Positions 49,470 to 56,622 of a stretch of DNA of 56,622 nucleotides are shown one piece after another. Location: assembly GCA_016234445.1 (NCBI GenBank), contig JACRBT010000006.1:1-56622 (forward strand), in the 5' to 3' direction. The stretch is from Chloroflexota bacterium (GTDB lineage: Bacteria > Chloroflexota > Dehalococcoidia > Tepidiformales > Tepidiformaceae). The first letter of the stretch is position 1. Each line of letters starts with the position of its first letter. Position numbers and translations under genes: made by a program. The notes beneath the pieces are model-generated. The model was not told the DNA's origin, did no database searches, and saw nothing but the letters and a program-made list of their open reading frames with translations.

Positions 49470-49542
49470 GGCAGTCCCCCGGGCGAGTATGGGCGCATGA
49501 TAGCGGGTTCGGCGGCGCCGCAGGGCTCGGGGCGGTGGACGC

Positions 49543-50724
49543 CTACACGACGTTCGCTGACTTCAGCGAGGCGATGTCTTCCCAGGAGTAGCCGAGCCCG
49601 AGGAGCACGTCCTCGGTGTGCTGGCCCAGTTCGGGAGCGACGTGGCGCGGCCCGACTTCGCTCTTCGACATGTAGATCGGGGAGCCGACGACGCCGATTT
49701 CGCCGAGGCTGGGGTGTTCCAGGGTCGTCACGTAGCGGTTCGCGACTACCTGCGGTTCCCGGACCATCGCGGCGTAGTCGTTGACGGGGCCGGAGGGGAT
49801 GTCGGCCTTCTTCAAGAGCGCCAGCCATTCGTCCCGCGGCCTGTTCGCGAAGGCGGCGTCGAGTTCGTCCAGCAGTTCGAGGCGGTTGCGATAGCGGTCG
49901 CCCGGGGCGGCGAAGCGCTCGTCGGAGACGAGGTCTTCGCGGCAGAGGACGCGGCAGAGGCCGGGCCACCACTTGGGGTCGAGGAGGCCGATGGTGAGCC
50001 AGAGGCCGTCCTGGGCTTCGAAGTAGGTGAAGACGGGGTTGCTCCGGGCGGGCGTCTGGCCCTGGTGCATGCCGCGGAGGAAGCCGGTGACCTGCAACGC
50101 CTGGAGCGCGACCTGGGAACCGAGGAGCGAGACGTCAACGTGCTGGCCGATGCCCTGGCGTTCGCGCGCGACCACCGCGGAGACGACACCGAGGGCGAAG
50201 ACCATCGCCCCCACCTGGTCGGCCATGCCGCCCATCACGCCCATGGGAGCATGGCCGGGGCCGCCACCCTGGTTCACCATGATCCCGCCCATGCCCTGGC
50301 CGATGATGTCGAACGAAGGCTCGGCGGCGCCCGGGCCGACGGGACCGAAGCCGGAGGCGCTGGCGGTGATGATCCGGGGGTTGATGGATTCGAGCTTTTC
50401 GTGGCCGAAGCCGAGGCGGTCCATCACCCCCGGGCGGAAGTTGTCGGTCACCACGTCGATCTCGGGGACGAGCTTGTAGATGATCTCCTTGCCCTCCGGC
50501 GTGCGGACGTCGATGGTGATGGACCGCTTGTTGCGGTTGTGGGCTTCGAAGTAAGAGCACCACCCGTCGGGCTGGAGGCCAAGACTGCGGCCGAGGTCGC
50601 CGTTGGTGCGCTCCTCGACCTTGAGGACGTCGGCGCCGAGGTCGGAGAGCATGACCGTGGCGTAGGGGCCCTGCTGGTAGCGGGTGAAATCGAGGATACG
50701 GATGCCGTCGAGTGGTCCGGGCAT
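49543..50724 (-). CDS. CaiB/BaiF class III CoA-transferase
   Basis: A 393-residue transferase: GIRILDFTRYQQGPYATVML, GADVLKVEERTNGDLGR, NRNKRSITIDVRTPEGKEI and VTDNFRPGVMDRLG, with GGMADQVGAMVFALG holding an Asp in the expected catalytic loop. It should activate a carboxylic acid as its CoA thioester and could feed the adjacent hydratase. ATG 50724 has AAGGAG 9 nt upstream. Confidence 0.9.
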   Translation of the reverse strand: MPGPLDGIRILDFTRYQQGPYATVMLSDLGADVLKVEERTNGDLGRSLGLQPDGWCSYFEAHNRNKRSITIDVRTPEGKEIIYKLVPEIDVVTDNFRPGVMDRLGFGHEKLESINPRIITASASGFGPVGPGAAEPSFDIIGQGMGGIMVNQGGGPGHAPMGVMGGMADQVGAMVFALGVVSAVVARERQGIGQHVDVSLLGSQVALQALQVTGFLRGMHQGQTPARSNPVFTYFEAQDGLWLTIGLLDPKWWPGLCRVLCREDLVSDERFAAPGDRYRNRLELLDELDAAFANRPRDEWLALLKKADIPSGPVNDYAAMVREPQVVANRYVTTLEHPSLGEIGVVGSPIYMSKSEVGPRHVAPELGQHTEDVLLGLGYSWEDIASLKSANVV

Positions 50725-50815
50725 GGAGTGGCTCCTTCGGTGGGCGCGGCGGGTGACGGGGCGATCCTAGCGGATCGGGCGGAACGTGTGCAGGGGTATA
50801 GACGGCGCCGCCGCG

Positions 50816-50821
50816 TAGAAT
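50816..50821 (+). promoter_or_regulatory. -10 element of a leaderless start (SGNH hydrolase)
   Basis: TAGAAT ends 7 nt before ATG 50829. The nearby ATG 50820 overlaps this element, so 50829 is favoured. Confidence 0.5.
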
Positions 50822-50828
50822 GGCGCGG

Positions 50829-51587
50829 ATGAAGCTGCTCGTGCTCGGCAACAGCAACACCGGGAACGGGCACCTCCAGCCGGGCGAGATCGAATGGCCG
50901 GTGCTTGTGGCCCGGGAGTGTCAGGCCCGCCTGGGCGAACCGGTGGAGTGCGAGAATCGCACCTTCATGCCGATGGGCGCCCGGGCTGTGCCCTACGCAC
51001 GGAAGCTGGTCGACGAGAACGACCCCGACCTCGTGATCATCCCCCTGGTGATCTACCACTGCTCGGTGGGATGGGTGTCGTTGAAGGTGCGCCAGCGCGT
51101 GGGGGAGCGCGCCTATGGTTGGTACCGCTCGATCGAGGGGCGGCTGACGCATTCGCCGGCGCCGCTGGGGCGCCCCGGGAGCCCGCCGCGATCCCTCGGC
51201 CGGCGGGTGCTTCGGCGGCTTATCGGCACCGCAACCCACACGACCGTGGACGACGTGATCGCCACCTACACGGAACTCCTTCACGAACTGGCCCGGGACG
51301 AGGGCCGGCACGTGCTCGTCGTGGGCGAATCGCACTACGGGGGGCGGGTCCGGCGGGAAAACCCAACCCTCCAGGCGATCGTCGAGCGCGCGGAGGCGGC
51401 GATCCGGCCTGTCATCGAAAAACACCGTTTCCTCTGGGCCGACGTCCACCTCGCCCACGAGGCGGGGCCGGGAAGCGAAGCCTGCCAGTCGCCCGACGGC
51501 ATCCATGTGAACGCGACCGGCCACCGCATCTTCGCGGAGACGGTGATGGCGGCGGCGGCGCCGGTGCTGGCCGAAAGGGCAGGCTAA
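50829..51587 (+). CDS. SGNH/GDSL-type hydrolase
   Basis: A 252-residue hydrolase. Block I is LLVLGNSNTGNG (Ser nucleophile in G-N-S instead of G-D-S), the middle has VIIPLVIYHCSVGW where block III would lie, and block V is SPDGIHVNATGH with the Asp-x-x-His pair. SGNH enzymes are esterases or acetylhydrolases of varied substrates; there is no signal peptide, so it is cytoplasmic. A mid-protein stretch (LGRPGSPPRSLGRRVLRRL) is an unusually basic insert. Confidence 0.8.
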   Translation: MKLLVLGNSNTGNGHLQPGEIEWPVLVARECQARLGEPVECENRTFMPMGARAVPYARKLVDENDPDLVIIPLVIYHCSVGWVSLKVRQRVGERAYGWYRSIEGRLTHSPAPLGRPGSPPRSLGRRVLRRLIGTATHTTVDDVIATYTELLHELARDEGRHVLVVGESHYGGRVRRENPTLQAIVERAEAAIRPVIEKHRFLWADVHLAHEAGPGSEACQSPDGIHVNATGHRIFAETVMAAAAPVLAERAG

Positions 51588-51596
51588 CCGCTGGTA

Positions 51597-51625
51597 TTCG
51601 CAAGCGTTTCGCCGTCATGTATAGT
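51597..51625 (+). promoter_or_regulatory. Promoter TTCGCA-N17-TATAGT
   Basis: -35 TTCGCA (51597-51602) and -10 TATAGT (51620-51625) with 17-bp spacing; transcription would start near 51632, about 77 nt before ATG 51709, giving a leader that contains a hairpin. Confidence 0.55.
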
Positions 51626-51640
51626 CCGCCACATCCGGTA

Positions 51641-51675
51641 GTTAGCCTTGGGCAAAAGGGTTGCCATGGGCTAAC
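51641..51675 (+). other. Hairpin in the leader of the hydrolase/LLM operon
   Basis: GTTAGCC pairs with GGCTAAC and, inside a symmetric 3 x 3 internal loop, GGCAA pairs with TTGCC around the loop AAGGG. It starts about 9 nt from the predicted 5' end of the transcript. It could be a regulatory or stabilising structure, or a protein-binding dyad in DNA. Confidence 0.45.
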
Positions 51676-51708
51676 CGCCACCCACCTCGAAACGGAGGCA
51701 GCAGGCCT

Positions 51709-52500
51709 ATGGCGGCGGCGACCGAATCTTTCACCGACCAGGCAATCGAAGTGGCGGGCCTGAAGGTGCGGGTCATGCAGGGCGGGCGGGGTTCGCCCGT
51801 CGTGGTCCTGCACCATTCCACCGGCGGCCCCGGCTGGATCCCCCTCTTCGAGCGGCTGAGCGCACAGCACACCGTCGTCGCGCCCGATATGCCGGGCTAC
51901 GGCCAGTCGGAGCGCCCGGAGTGGGCCCGCGAGCCGCGCGACCTGGCGATCCTGATGAACGCCGCCATCGACCGGCTCGGGCTGACGGGGGTGACGCTGG
52001 TCGGCCTCGGGTTCGGGGGCTTCGTCGCCGCTGAGATGGCGACGATGAACCCGTCGCGGCTGAAGGCGCTCGTGCTCGTCGGGGCGCCGGGCTTGCAGCC
52101 GGAAGAGGGCGAAATCGCCGACCAGATGATGGTGGACTACGAGGACTACGTGAAGGCCGGCTTCCGCGACGAGGCCGCCTACACCGCCGTCTTCGGCGAG
52201 ACCGCGGCCCAGGACATCAAGACGCTCTGGGACTTCAGCCGGGAAATGACCGCGCGGCTGACCTGGAAGCCGTACATGTTCAACCGCCGGCTGGCCCCGC
52301 TGCTGAAGGAAGTCCGGACGCCCACGCTGATCGTCTGGGGCGAAAAGGACGCGGTGGTGCCGCCCGCCTGTGGCCGCCAGTACAAGCGGGCGCTCCCGAA
52401 CGCCCGGCTGGAGGTCGTCGCCGGGGCCGGGCACCTGGTCGAACTCGAAGAAGCTGACAGGGTGGCGAAACTGATCGCCGCCCACGCCGCGCAGGCCTGA
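51709..52500 (+). CDS. Alpha/beta-hydrolase-fold protein lacking the Ser nucleophile
   Basis: A 263-residue alpha/beta-hydrolase fold: VVVLHHSTGGPGW (oxyanion loop), then the nucleophile elbow reads VGLGFGGFVA, i.e. G-L-G-F-G where G-x-S-x-G is expected. The acid (WGEKDAVVP) and His (GAGHLVELEE) remain. Loss of the Ser argues against ordinary ester hydrolysis; other chemistry or a binding role is possible. ATG 51709 follows GGAGG at 10 nt. The LLM oxidoreductase gene begins 15 bp after its stop, so the two share an operon. Confidence 0.83.
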   Translation: MAAATESFTDQAIEVAGLKVRVMQGGRGSPVVVLHHSTGGPGWIPLFERLSAQHTVVAPDMPGYGQSERPEWAREPRDLAILMNAAIDRLGLTGVTLVGLGFGGFVAAEMATMNPSRLKALVLVGAPGLQPEEGEIADQMMVDYEDYVKAGFRDEAAYTAVFGETAAQDIKTLWDFSREMTARLTWKPYMFNRRLAPLLKEVRTPTLIVWGEKDAVVPPACGRQYKRALPNARLEVVAGAGHLVELEEADRVAKLIAAHAAQA

Positions 52501-52515
52501 GAGAGGAGCACGCGC

Positions 52516-53823
52516 ATGTTCATCGGATACTTCACGGAACGCCCCTACCAGGACCCGAGCTCGGGCTATTTCGGCGCCACCGGCCGCGACCTGACGGACC
52601 TTGGCATGAGCAACGCCTCGTATGACCCCCGTCTCGGCGCCGAACTCTACAACCGCTACCTCGACGAGAAGGTCTACGCGGAGGAGATGGGCTTCGACGG
52701 CCTGATGCTGAACGAACACCACAGCACGCCCTTCTGCATGGGCGGCGTGATGAACGTGGAGGCGGCCATCCTCGCCCGGATCACGAAGAAGGCGAAGATC
52801 GTCCTCCTCGGGAACGTCCTGCCAATCTGGGACGACCCGCTCTGGCTGGCGGAAGAACTCGCCGAGATCGACATGATCTCGCGCGGACGGCTGGTCACGG
52901 GCTGGGTGCGCGGCACCGGGCGGGAAAGCGTCGCCCACAACGCCCAGCCGCCGTTCAACTGGGAACGGTTCCAGGAAGCGCACGACTTCGTCGTCGCCGC
53001 GTGGACGCGGCCGGGGCCCTTCCGCTGGGAGGGCGAGCACTACAACTACCGCTACGTGAACCCGTGGTCGCGGCCCTACCAGCAGCCGCACCCGCCGATC
53101 TGGATCCCGGGCGTGATGAGCCGCAACACGGTGGCCTGGGCAGCGAAGCACCGCTACCCCTACGTCATGCTTGCGACCGAACTCGAACCGACGCGGCAGT
53201 CGTACCAGTACTACGACGACCAGGCGAAGGAGAACGGCTACGAGTCGGGCACCCAGAACCGCGGCTACCTGTTCAAGGTGCACGTGGACGAGACGGAGGA
53301 ACTGGCCGAAGCCGCCGCCCGCAAGTACATCCAGGGCCCGAGCAACCCCTTCCTCGAAGGGAACCAGGGCAACGTCCGGCCGTTCATCCAGAACCTGCCG
53401 GGGCTGACTTCGCGGACGAACCTCCTGCCGACGGTCCAGAGCTTCGCACTCGCCGCTTCCCGCGGCCGCCTGAAGGAGCACGAAGCGGCGACCGGGAAGA
53501 AGGCCGAGGCCGCCACGGCTTCCGCCGACAAGCAGGACGCCGCGGACTTCCTCGGGACGTTCACTGACCAGATCAACAAGATGAGCATCATCACGGGGAC
53601 GCCGAAGACGGTGATCCCGAAGGTGCGCCACGTCCTCGAATACCTGCGGCCGGGGAGCATCTTCTTCTGGGACGGCGACGGCGCCATGACCCACGAAGAC
53701 TCGATGCGCAGCCTCCGGCTCATGGGCGAAGAGGTCATCCCGGCGGTCCGGGAGATGGGCAAGTCGCTCGACCTCAGCAGCCCGTTCGAGGTCGACCCGA
53801 GGACCAACCAGCCGGTCGCGTGA
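52516..53823 (+). CDS. LLM class flavin-dependent oxidoreductase (luciferase-like monooxygenase)
   Basis: A 435-residue bacterial-luciferase-like flavoprotein: YAEEMGFDGLMLNEHHST, LGNVLPIWDDPLWLAEELAEIDMISRGRLVTGWVRG, and PHPPIWIPGVMSRNTVAWAAKH, all typical LLM strands and the FMN/F420-binding region. It is longer than usual, with an insert (about residues 290-350) rich in Ala/Lys. It may use FMNH2 or F420; the substrate is unknown. ATG 52516 follows GAGAGGAG. Confidence 0.9.
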   Translation: MFIGYFTERPYQDPSSGYFGATGRDLTDLGMSNASYDPRLGAELYNRYLDEKVYAEEMGFDGLMLNEHHSTPFCMGGVMNVEAAILARITKKAKIVLLGNVLPIWDDPLWLAEELAEIDMISRGRLVTGWVRGTGRESVAHNAQPPFNWERFQEAHDFVVAAWTRPGPFRWEGEHYNYRYVNPWSRPYQQPHPPIWIPGVMSRNTVAWAAKHRYPYVMLATELEPTRQSYQYYDDQAKENGYESGTQNRGYLFKVHVDETEELAEAAARKYIQGPSNPFLEGNQGNVRPFIQNLPGLTSRTNLLPTVQSFALAASRGRLKEHEAATGKKAEAATASADKQDAADFLGTFTDQINKMSIITGTPKTVIPKVRHVLEYLRPGSIFFWDGDGAMTHEDSMRSLRLMGEEVIPAVREMGKSLDLSSPFEVDPRTNQPVA

Positions 53824-53863
53824 GGCCGGTTCGTTCGAGAGAGGCAGGGAAGGGCTGGCTTCG

Positions 53864-53910
53864 GCCCTCACCCCCCGGCCCCCTCTCCACCCAAGTGTGG
53901 AGAGGGGGAG
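53864..53910 (+). repeat. 47-bp-type palindromic repeat, copy 5
   Basis: GCCCTCACCCCCCGGCCCCC ... CTCCACCCAAGTGTGGAG ... AGGGGGAG, 40 bp after the LLM stop codon. The loop differs from the other copies. Confidence 0.8.
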
Positions 53911-53968
53911 CCCGGCGCGTGGCTGAAGTTACGTAGCGCCAACTTTGTTCGCGAAGTGGAGGTAGGCG

Positions 53969-54085
53969 CTAGTTCGCCACGCCCAGGGCGAGCACGGCGA
54001 AGGCCGCCGCGAAGAGAGTTAACACCGCCAGCGCCGAGACCACCACCACCATCCGCCCGCTCACGCCCTCGCCATCGTCACTCAT
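53969..54085 (-). CDS. 38-residue single-TM protein
   Basis: MSDDGEGVSGRMVVVVSALA then VLTLFAAAFAVLALGVAN: a polar head and one hydrophobic segment. ATG 54085 follows GAGGTGCGCG, and TATCCT (minus strand, about 54109-54104) could be its -10. It is a good small-gene candidate because start signals, frame and hydrophobic pattern agree; function unknown. Confidence 0.6.
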   Translation of the reverse strand: MSDDGEGVSGRMVVVVSALAVLTLFAAAFAVLALGVAN

Positions 54086-54171
54086 CGCGCACCTCGTCAC
54101 TCAGGATAGGACACGGGGTGCTCGGCGCCAGTGGCGGAACGCCCGCGACAGCTTCGGCCGGAGCGCTCGCC

Positions 54172-54177
54172 TATACT
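54172..54177 (+). promoter_or_regulatory. -10 element of a leaderless start (molybdoenzyme)
   Basis: TATACT ends 6 nt before ATG 54184. Confidence 0.55.
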
Positions 54178-54183
54178 CGTGGG

Positions 54184-56367
54184 ATGGCAAAGCCTCGGGT
54201 CTCGGCGGGGGGCGGGCTGCCCGCGACGTGGTACGTCCTGAAGAAGGGCCGCGAAGCCGGCGGCTACTGGAAGCTCTACCGCCGGTTGCGTTCGAAGAAT
54301 GCCTGCAAGACCTGCGCCCTTGGCATGGGCGGCCAGCGCGGTGGCATGGTCAACGAAGCCGGCCACTTCCCGGAAGTGTGCAAGAAGTCCGTCCAGGCGC
54401 AGGCGGGGGACATGGGCCGCGCGATCCCGGAAGCCTACTTCCGCGGCACCAGCATCGAGGCGATGGGGCGGCTGGCCTCGAAGCAGTTCGAGGACCTCGG
54501 CCGGCTGGCGTTCCCGGTGGCCGCGGGCCCGGGGGAGACGCACTTCCGCCGGGTGTCGTGGGAGGAAGCGCTCGACCTCGCCGGCGAAGGGTTTCGGGAC
54601 ACGGCGCCCGGGGAGGCGTTCTTCTACGCCTCCGGGCGGTCGAGCAACGAAGCAGCGTTCCTCCTCCAACTGGTGGCGCGCGCCTACGGGACCGCGAACA
54701 TCCACAACTGCTCGTACTACTGCCACGCGGCTTCCGGCGTCGCGCTCGAAGGCGTCTACGGCTCGGGGACGGGCTCGGTGGCGCTCGAAGACGTCGCCGG
54801 GACGGACCTCGTCGTCATCGCCGGGGCGAACCCGGCGAGCAACCACCCGCGGCTGATTTCGCAGCTGGTCCAGCTGAAGCGCCGGGGCGGGCGCGTCATC
54901 GTCATCAACCCGCTGAAGGAACTGGGCCTCCAGCGATTCCGGGTGCCATCGGACTGGCGGTCGATGCTGTTCGGGTCGGAGATCGCGGACGTCTACCTGC
55001 AACCCCACATCGGCTCGGACGGGGCGCTGTTCGTGGCGCTGCTGAAGGGGCTGGTGGAGCAGGCCGGCGTGGACGAGGGGTTCGTCCGCGACCACACCGA
55101 GGGCTGGGACGAGGTTCGCGCGGCCGCCGCGGCCGCCTCCTGGGACGACCTTGTGCGCGACAGCGGTGTTCCCCGGGCCGAGATCGACCGCGTGGTGCGG
55201 ATGCTGATCGGCGCCCGGCGGGGGGTCTTCATGTGGGCGATGGGGCTGACGCACCATGCCAGCGGCGTCGAGACGATTGAGGCGCTGGCGAACCTGGCCC
55301 TGGCGCGGGGGTGGCTGGGACGCCCGGGCTGCGGGCTGCTGCCGATCCGGGGACATTCGAACGTCCAGGGGGTGGGCTCGGTTGGGGTCAGCCCGCAACT
55401 GAAGGCCGCCTTTGCGGCGCGGCTGGAGGAGGTCTACGGGATCACGGTGCCGGCGGACCCGGGGCAGGACACCTACGCGTCGATGGAGGCGGCGGCGGCG
55501 GGCCGGGTGAAGGCGGCGCTGCTCCTTGGCGGCAACCTCTTTGCCAGCAACCCCGACCGGGAGTGGGCGGCGGCGGCGATGCGCCGGATCGGCCTGGCCG
55601 TCTCGGTGACGACGAAGCTGAACGAGGGGCACGTCCACGGCCGGGGGCAGACCGCCGTCATCCTGCCCGCCCTCGCCCGCGACGAAGAGTCGCAGGCGAC
55701 CACGCAGGAGTCGATGTTCAGCTTCGTCCGGCTCTCCGATGGCGGCGAGCCGGCGGTGCCGGGGTCGATGCGGTCGGAGGTCGAGATCATCGCCGCGATT
55801 GCGGAGCGGGTGCTTCCCCCCGGGCGGTTCGACTGGCGTGAGTTGCGGTCGCACGCGGCCTTGCGGGGGGCGATGGCGAAGATCGTCCCCGGCTGGGAGG
55901 CCATGGGCGAGATCGACCCGTCGAAGGCGGAGTTCCGGATCGAGGGACGGGTGCTGCATGAGCCGGCGTTCAAGACGCCCTCGGGGAGGGCGCGGTTCCG
56001 GCCGGTGGGGCCGGTGGCGTTCGTCCCCGGCGAGGGCGAGTTCCGGCTGATGACCATCCGCTCCGAGGGGCAGTTCAACACGGTCGTCTACGAAGAAGAG
56101 GACCTCTACCGGGGGAACCGCCGCCGCGACGTGGTGATGATGGCCGCCGAAGACGCGCGCCGCATCGGCGTCAGCGAAGGCAGCCGTGTGGTGGTCGAAT
56201 CCGAAGCCGGGAGCATGACCGTTTCTGTCGCCATCGTCGAGATCCGGGCGGGGAACCTGGCGATGTACTACCCGGAGGCGAACCTCCTCGTCCCCCGGAA
56301 GCTGGACCCGCGTTCGAAGACGCCGGCGTTCAAGTCGGTGGCGGTGACAGTGCGGGCGGCGGACTGA
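54184..56367 (+). CDS. Molybdopterin oxidoreductase, FdhF/YdeP-like
   Basis: A 727-residue bis-MGD oxidoreductase of the FdhF-alt/YdeP type. The N-terminal CKTCALGMGGQRGGMVNE has a CxxC typical of the group, but no four-Cys iron-sulfur site follows. FYASGRSSNEAAFLLQLVAR, NIHNCSYYCHAASGVAL (Cys-His at the usual metal-ligand position), VVIAGANPASNHPRLI, GVGSVGVSPQLK and LLLGGNLFASNPD are molybdopterin contacts; the C-terminal domain (FKTPSGRARFRP, LMTIRSEGQFNTVVY) is the MGD-binding barrel. Acceptor and substrate unknown. ATG 54184 is leaderless in form. Confidence 0.9.
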   Translation: MAKPRVSAGGGLPATWYVLKKGREAGGYWKLYRRLRSKNACKTCALGMGGQRGGMVNEAGHFPEVCKKSVQAQAGDMGRAIPEAYFRGTSIEAMGRLASKQFEDLGRLAFPVAAGPGETHFRRVSWEEALDLAGEGFRDTAPGEAFFYASGRSSNEAAFLLQLVARAYGTANIHNCSYYCHAASGVALEGVYGSGTGSVALEDVAGTDLVVIAGANPASNHPRLISQLVQLKRRGGRVIVINPLKELGLQRFRVPSDWRSMLFGSEIADVYLQPHIGSDGALFVALLKGLVEQAGVDEGFVRDHTEGWDEVRAAAAAASWDDLVRDSGVPRAEIDRVVRMLIGARRGVFMWAMGLTHHASGVETIEALANLALARGWLGRPGCGLLPIRGHSNVQGVGSVGVSPQLKAAFAARLEEVYGITVPADPGQDTYASMEAAAAGRVKAALLLGGNLFASNPDREWAAAAMRRIGLAVSVTTKLNEGHVHGRGQTAVILPALARDEESQATTQESMFSFVRLSDGGEPAVPGSMRSEVEIIAAIAERVLPPGRFDWRELRSHAALRGAMAKIVPGWEAMGEIDPSKAEFRIEGRVLHEPAFKTPSGRARFRPVGPVAFVPGEGEFRLMTIRSEGQFNTVVYEEEDLYRGNRRRDVVMMAAEDARRIGVSEGSRVVVESEAGSMTVSVAIVEIRAGNLAMYYPEANLLVPRKLDPRSKTPAFKSVAVTVRAAD

Positions 56368-56390
56368 GGTGGCGCCAGCTTCGACGGGGG

Positions 56391-56436
56391 CCCCTCACCC
56401 CCTGCCCCCTCTCCCACTGCGGTGGGCGAGGGGGAC
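56391..56436 (+). repeat. 47-bp-type palindromic repeat, copy 6
   Basis: CCCCTCACCCCCTGCCCCCT ... CCCACTGCGGTGGG ... GAGGGGGAC, 23 bp after the molybdoenzyme stop codon, same orientation as the others. Confidence 0.8.
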
Positions 56437-56439
56437 GCA

Positions 56440-56622
56440 TTACGTTGCCCGGAGCGAGTCGAGGTGGCCGCGGATGTCGCCGAGGAGGATGCCTTCGACG
56501 ATGGCGCGGACGGAGACGGGGGCGCCGCCGGTGATGGTCATGGTGACGGTGCGGTCGAAGGCTTCCGCGGGGATGGCGCGGAGCCCCAACTTCGGCGGAA
56601 GGCCCCTCACCCCCTGCCCCCT
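56440..56622 (-). CDS. C-terminal part of an unidentified gene (partial)
   Basis: A minus-strand frame stays open from the TAA at 56440-56442 to the window edge (about 60 residues). The sequence (FDRTVTMTITGG, APVSVRAIVEGILLGDIRG) alternates like a beta protein and shows the G/C-rich third positions of a real gene. Its upstream part passes through a palindromic repeat copy (56603-56622). A GTG inside that repeat (56608-56610) could start it, but the window ends too soon to judge. No family recognised. Confidence 0.4.
   Translation of the reverse strand, partial: RGQGVRGLPPKLGLRAIPAEAFDRTVTMTITGGAPVSVRAIVEGILLGDIRGHLDSLRAT
56603..56622 (+). repeat. 47-bp-type palindromic repeat, copy 7 (cut by window edge)
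   Basis: CCCCTCACCCCCTGCCCCCT matches the first 20 bp of copy 6 and continues beyond the window. Confidence 0.7.

Overview
The window is 56.6 kb of very GC-rich bacterial chromosome with small intergenic gaps and many ATGA/TGATG gene overlaps. Its content (CaiB-type CoA-transferases, DUF35/thiolase pairs, LLM flavin oxidoreductases, a YdeP-like molybdoenzyme, phosphotransferase-fold kinases, a large zinc-ribbon multi-pass membrane protein) and its frequent TANNNT-N6/7-ATG starts would fit a Chloroflexota lineage (Dehalococcoidia/Tepidiforma-like) or another high-GC, leaderless-rich phylum. This placement is inference; no rRNA or other marker gene is present. I saw no tRNA, rRNA, CRISPR array, transposase or integrase.

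Layout: 1-2030 holds the N-terminal part of a secreted repeat protein (exact 264-bp repeats). 2.5-8.3 kb holds a small secreted protein, a TetR regulator, a membrane protein, a glutaredoxin-like/lgt pair and proA with a coupled small gene. 8.3-13.2 kb is a mostly minus-strand group with two apparent pseudoenzymes (metallo-beta-lactamase fold and ketosynthase fold), an alpha/beta hydrolase, a CoxG-like protein and a Crp/Fnr regulator preceded by a perfect TGTGA-N6-TCACA site. 13.2-17.1 kb has a possible structured RNA, a 34-residue basic protein, a nucleoside phosphorylase/methyltransferase pair, a PAP2 lipid phosphatase/kinase pair and a zinc-ribbon protein. 17.2-22.4 kb is an acyl-CoA and hydroxyacid operon: SDR, thiolase-fold protein + DUF35, enoyl-CoA hydratase, 2-hydroxyacid dehydrogenase, HpcH aldolase. 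22.5-27.4 kb has a lipoprotein, a PAQR protein and a four-gene double ABC exporter.

27.5-34.9 kb looks like an accessory island: an arylamine N-acetyltransferase, a single-chain MmeI-like restriction-modification enzyme, an orphan two-TM protein, a zinc-finger protein and a phosphotransferase pair, studded with 7-bp tandem repeats. 34.9-37.9 kb has a CaiB pair (one member lacks the catalytic Asp) and a stand-alone cyclic-nucleotide-binding-domain protein behind an FNR-like palindrome. 38.0-43.6 kb is one 1870-residue membrane protein with eight tandem 104-residue repeats. 43.8-56.6 kb holds an AGPS-like FAD oxidase, a glycosyltransferase, a MOSC protein, a halogenase-like flavoprotein, another hydratase and CaiB protein, an SGNH hydrolase, a nucleophile-less alpha/beta hydrolase with an LLM oxidoreductase, and a molybdopterin oxidoreductase.

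Cross-cutting signals: (1) thirteen genes have TANNNT (or GATAGT) exactly 6 or 7 nt before the start codon, the geometry of leaderless mRNAs; (2) a ~47-bp palindromic repeat occurs seven times in one orientation, often touching stop codons and once inside a coding sequence; (3) heptanucleotide tandem repeats with changing units lie next to stop codons; (4) five enzyme-fold proteins lack their usual catalytic residue. I did not find a convincing new multi-gene system; the best leads are the repeat-built giant membrane protein, the heptamer arrays around the MmeI-like island and the pseudoenzyme genes.
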